From positions 18,471,460-18,535,459 of the forward strand of contig CM037871.1 of assembly GCA_021292105.1 (NCBI GenBank): DNA of 64,000 bases. Reading direction: 5' to 3'. Source of the DNA: Anadara kagoshimensis. Taxonomy: Eukaryota; Mollusca; Bivalvia; Arcoida; Arcidae. Shown one piece after another: positions 61,701 through 64,000 of the stretch (positions are counted from its first letter, which is position 1; every line of letters starts with the position of its first letter). The notes below the pieces were generated by a model. It had not been told where the DNA came from and made no database searches. It was given only the letters and a program-made list of their open reading frames with translations. A program made the position numbers and the translations under genes.

Positions 61701-63351
61701 AAAAAGAAGAAGATACTATGCAAAAAATATATAGTTTATTAAAGAAATAACCAATGTAAACAACAATGATATGTGTACTTGAATGTATTATCAGGTAGCC
61801 ATATTGTACAAACCCAGGTCCATGAGGACATAACCATACCTTTTTAGCAAATCATAATGCGTGGCAAAACAGGTCTATGAGAAAATAACTCTTAACTTTT
61901 AAGCCAATCAGAATGCGTGAAGATGGTAAAATTTAATTATTAACAAATAAAGTGTTGACGCACGGATGTTGCAAGCCTTGGCTTATCAAGACCCTCATAA
62001 AATTTTTACAGTTTTCACAGAAAAAATGACGAGCTGTTAAAGTTGTAAAAGGGTTTGTGTAAAATTCCCAACTTCACATGTTATGTTATAGACTCCCTCC
62101 TTGCACATACCCTTGGGCGCACTGCTAAGGTAAAATTTATGTCACTTTACCCGATTCAGTCAGTCAATCAATTTCTAAATGAATAGTTAGGATACACATT
62201 GTCTTATCTCATTATTAATGACATCAAAAAGTGTTTAATAACTCGTGCAGATATTGCAAACTGAGGGTTTTAGCGAAAGTTTTGTTTATCTCTTTTTGCG
62301 GTCCAAATCTTCGGCTCATATAAAACTGCGCTTTAAGTATGATAACTCGACATTGATTGGACACATTAAGTCGGTGCGCTAAATGAAATCTGTGTTAATT
62401 TTTTCGCACATGATATCGTCAAATATTGTCTTTTGCAGTGCGTTAAGAGCAACGTGTACAGAGGTTTTTTTAACGTGACATGCCTGCCGTGATACGGGTA
62501 TCGGTTTTTAGTTTCTTTTCAGAAAAACCCAGTGATTTATTTTAAAATACCCAGTACTTTGCGAAAAAACGGTCACTACCTATTTTCAAGTCTTGGTCAA
62601 ACTCCAACAAGGTTCTATCCACCGCCTCCTACATATGAAGCCAGCACTCTGCCATGTGATATGTCATAGTGGTAAAATTATAAATGATAGTATCAGTTGT
62701 TTATGTCACATTGCATTATAGTATACTTTCAATATTTTTGTTCAATCTTAAATTCTAGTTTATGTAGTCGTTACACTTATGACCACAGCAGTTGCTCATT
62801 TTTAGAGTACTCGTGCCGTAGTTTGAAGGTTGTGGGTCAAACCTCAACCGGTTCTGACCCCGTACTTTAAAGTGGGTTGTGACTGTTCTTTCGCTAAGCA
62901 AACGGTATAACGAAATGAAATTCACGGTTCTTCCAAGTGGGAACTTAAAAATAAACGAGGTTCCATGTCATGGAAAGCTTGACTTGATAAAGAACCCTGC
63001 TGTGTAATGTCATCAGCGATACGTACAGGCAAAATTTCTGCGCCTTCGACTATAGCAAGCGACGTCTCGAAATAAGTTAAATATTCTTGACTGGGGTGTT
63101 AAGCACCATTACGCAGCTCTACTACTCAACTCTATATACTTGGGATGTATATATGCGCCCGTTATTGCTATATTGTTTTTGTTATTTAAACTCCTATTCT
63201 AGTTTATTTGGTGGTTACACCATGGACGTGATAGCCAGTACAGGTTTTGGGCTAGAGGTTAATTCTCTGAGAAATCCAGATGATCCGTTTGTCAAACATG
63301 CCAAGACATTTTTCACTGGGACTTTTGCATCATCAGCTCTACTCGTAACAA
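48611..63351 (+). CDS. Cytochrome P450, CYP3-like, gene 2 (5' half, 7 exons)
   Basis: N-terminal half of a second microsomal P450, continuing off the right edge. Exons: 48611-48684, 55837-55930, 56645-56697, 57242-57338, 58652-58768, 61344-61432, 63203-63351. All borders are AG/GT and the phases join without a break. Exon 1 gives a start ATG and a hydrophobic membrane anchor of about 24 residues. Exon 2 carries the proline-rich hinge [10 protein letters not shown]. The 57242 exon has TDPEMIK and ends in FTNRF, and the 58652 exon has the C-helix WxxxR motif (WKFLR) and [10 protein letters not shown], both close to vertebrate CYP3A. The last exon is almost identical to the first exon of gene 1. 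Intron 1 is about 7.15 kb and full of repeats; intron 4 and intron 5 hold tandem arrays. No lesion is visible in the exons present. Confidence 0.92.
49010..49415. mobile_element. Foldback MITE with 145-bp arms
   Basis: Arms 49010-49154 and 49271-49415 are almost perfect reverse complements, starting AAAAATTGTACACGGAATTC, separated by a 116-bp spacer. No clear target duplication and no coding frame. It lies in P450 intron 1, about 330 bp after exon 1. Confidence 0.88.
50712..53273. mobile_element. Foldback element, outer, in P450 intron 1
   Basis: Inverted arms of about 190 bp with close similarity (50712-50901 and about 53086-53273), starting TATGGCACGCCTC, with weaker inverted similarity for another ~100 bp. 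A possible 6-bp duplication TATATC lies outside both ends (50706-50711, 53274-53279). The arms hold repeated palindromes such as CGTTAAAGCGCTTTAACG. No transposase-like reading frame is seen inside, so it is non-autonomous. A second foldback is nested within it. Confidence 0.82.
51683..52909. mobile_element. Foldback element, inner, of ATGGGACGAAA modules
   Basis: Both ends read AGACGTTTCGTCCCAT inward. Roughly nineteen modules of the form ATGG(G/T)ACGAAA plus a short variable tail (AGTCC, CGTCT, TGCC) are arranged in opposite orientation in the two arms. About three tandem units of ~110-120 bp in the right arm (52450-52800) carry one or two modules each with an A/T-rich spacer. No coding potential seen. 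Confidence 0.82.
53290..55640. other. Rest of P450 gene 2 intron 1
   Basis: AT-rich intron with homopolymer runs (A near 54330, C near 54371 and 54830). No exon-like open stretch with splice sites was recognised. Confidence 0.55.
55651..55754. repeat. CT and TCTA microsatellite before P450 exon 2
   Basis: About 48 bp of CT repeats, then a run of TCTA units, then CT again, ending roughly 80 bp before the exon at 55837. Long pyrimidine tract on the sense strand. Confidence 0.93.
56326..56610 (+). repeat. R1 copy in P450 gene 2 intron 2
   Basis: Forward copy ending about 35 bp before the exon at 56645, so its tail provides much of the sequence just upstream of that acceptor. Confidence 0.65.
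57339..58345 (+). repeat. Minisatellite starting at a P450 splice donor (intron 4)
   Basis: Begins at the donor of exon 57242-57338. After it come 14 units of about 64-69 bp, each starting GTAAGTA, then a pyrimidine-rich piece ending GCAGGCTT, then CCTGGTGGAAGTTCA and an end like ATTCGCCATTT; a degenerate unit with TTAAGTA closes the array. There are three subtypes by the bases after GTAAGTA, and two consecutive triplets in the same order, so a ~198-bp higher-order repeat. The inner part matches a segment of repeat R1. Confidence 0.93.
59555..60678 (+). repeat. Five-copy 225-bp satellite in P450 intron 5
   Basis: Units start GTCTTATAAGCCATTTT at 59555, 59780, 60005, 60229 and 60454. Four are 225 bp and one 224 bp, and they are nearly identical. 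Each holds a near-perfect hairpin, TTGTTATCGCC / GGCAATAACAA, and unit junctions form the 8-bp inverted repeat TAAGACAA / TTGTCTTA. The minus strand of the units is open for 64-73 codons each; with a stop in every unit this looks like chance conservation in a satellite, not a gene. Confidence 0.95.
61088..61312 (+). repeat. Short tandem array in P450 intron 5
   Basis: About three imperfect units of 60-90 bp built on TTTTACTTTGCTTTGG, TTCTGATTTGGACATGG and a T-rich spacer, just before the exon at 61344. The unit matches one end of repeat R1. Confidence 0.75.
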
Positions 63352-64000
63352 GTGAGTTTGCTTATTTTAAATTAATTATAAACATTCGTTATAACAATCG
63401 ATTTTACGTAATGATAATGCAAGCTTAGTCTTATCAAGGCCCTCATAAAGTTTTCGATGTCTCTTTATCCGAAATTACCCAGGGCATATTTGACTTCCCA
63501 CAGTTCCATGTCCTTTCATTGTCAGTTTTGATGAAACAAGTGGCGGGGTAGCTTACTAAACAGGGAGTGCTTACCCCTCTGGAACACTCGATCTCACTTT
63601 CCTGGCGGAAAAATAATGTGTTTAGCTTGAATTGCCAGTTTCAATGTTTTTACATTGCTTAGGGATTTTGGTTTGGTCATGGATAAATTTGGGTTTTCTT
63701 ATTCACGATGTGTTTAGTGGAAAATAACAAATGTTTACCACAGACAAATTACTTTCACTTTACAGAGAAGGCTAGTCGGGTGAAAGCATGAGGGCCACAT
63801 AGAACTCGCATGAAAATTACGGACGTTTGGCAAGCGAAATAAAACCTTTTTCACACTAAGATCTACCCGAGTCCTAGGCGTTGAGATAATCTATTATCCA
63901 TAACAGCACTTAAGACCACCCAACGTATGTTACCCTCCGAAAGTTAACGTAAATAAGCGGTTTCAAAGTTTTTATTTTGCTTTTGGATTGTAATTTGGGC
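61680..64000 (+). repeat. P450 intron 6 - exon 7 - intron 7 block, copy 2
   Basis: Partner of 94-2345 and runs off the right edge. The coding exon 63203-63351 differs from 1561-1709 at only a few bases. Confidence 0.9.

Overview
The window looks like AT-rich nuclear DNA from a bivalve mollusc. The reasons are multi-exon cytochrome P450 genes of the CYP3 type, a local tandem family of coiled-coil plus C1q-domain genes (a family strongly expanded in bivalves), many tRNA-derived SINEs, hairpin and foldback repeats, and one Ty3/gypsy LTR retrotransposon. Every gene I can support is on the + strand. I cannot name the species.

Layout. (1) About 1-11.2 kb holds the 3' half of a CYP3-like P450 gene, eight exons from 1561 to 11195, whose first exons lie left of the window. 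(2) 11.2-17 kb is intergenic and rich in copies of an unclassified ~330-bp repeat, here called R1. (3) 17-47.2 kb is an array of four C1q genes (A 17.2-19.5, B 24.8-26.1, C 38.3-39.8, D 43.0-44.5 kb) on duplicated blocks. C and D sit on two nearly identical 4.64-kb tandem units, followed by a truncated third unit without a gene. A ~9.2-kb Ty3/gypsy element (27.9-37.1 kb) is inserted at the B/C boundary. (4) 48.6-64 kb is the 5' half of a second P450 gene, seven exons, with a 7-kb first intron full of foldback elements and two introns holding tandem arrays. The last 2.3 kb repeats the first 2.3 kb of the window, so the two P450 genes are tandem duplicates enclosing the C1q array.

Biology. The P450s should be ER-anchored haem monooxygenases. 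The C1q genes have a signal peptide, a coiled-coil exon and a separate C1q exon, the layout of secreted bivalve C1q-domain lectin-like proteins. The C1q exon is well kept in all four copies (C and D share a stop right at its start), while the coiled-coil exon is damaged in all four. P450 gene 1 has an apparent 1-nt frameshift in one exon. Several lesions lie in homopolymers, so assembly error must be excluded.

The most unusual structures are a minisatellite that starts at a real P450 splice donor and repeats a consensus donor 14 more times, a nested pair of foldback elements built from short palindromic or modular motifs, a five-copy 225-bp satellite, and a duplicated TATA cassette before the C1q genes. 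Coordinates and repeat counts come from reading by eye, and repeat edges are approximate.
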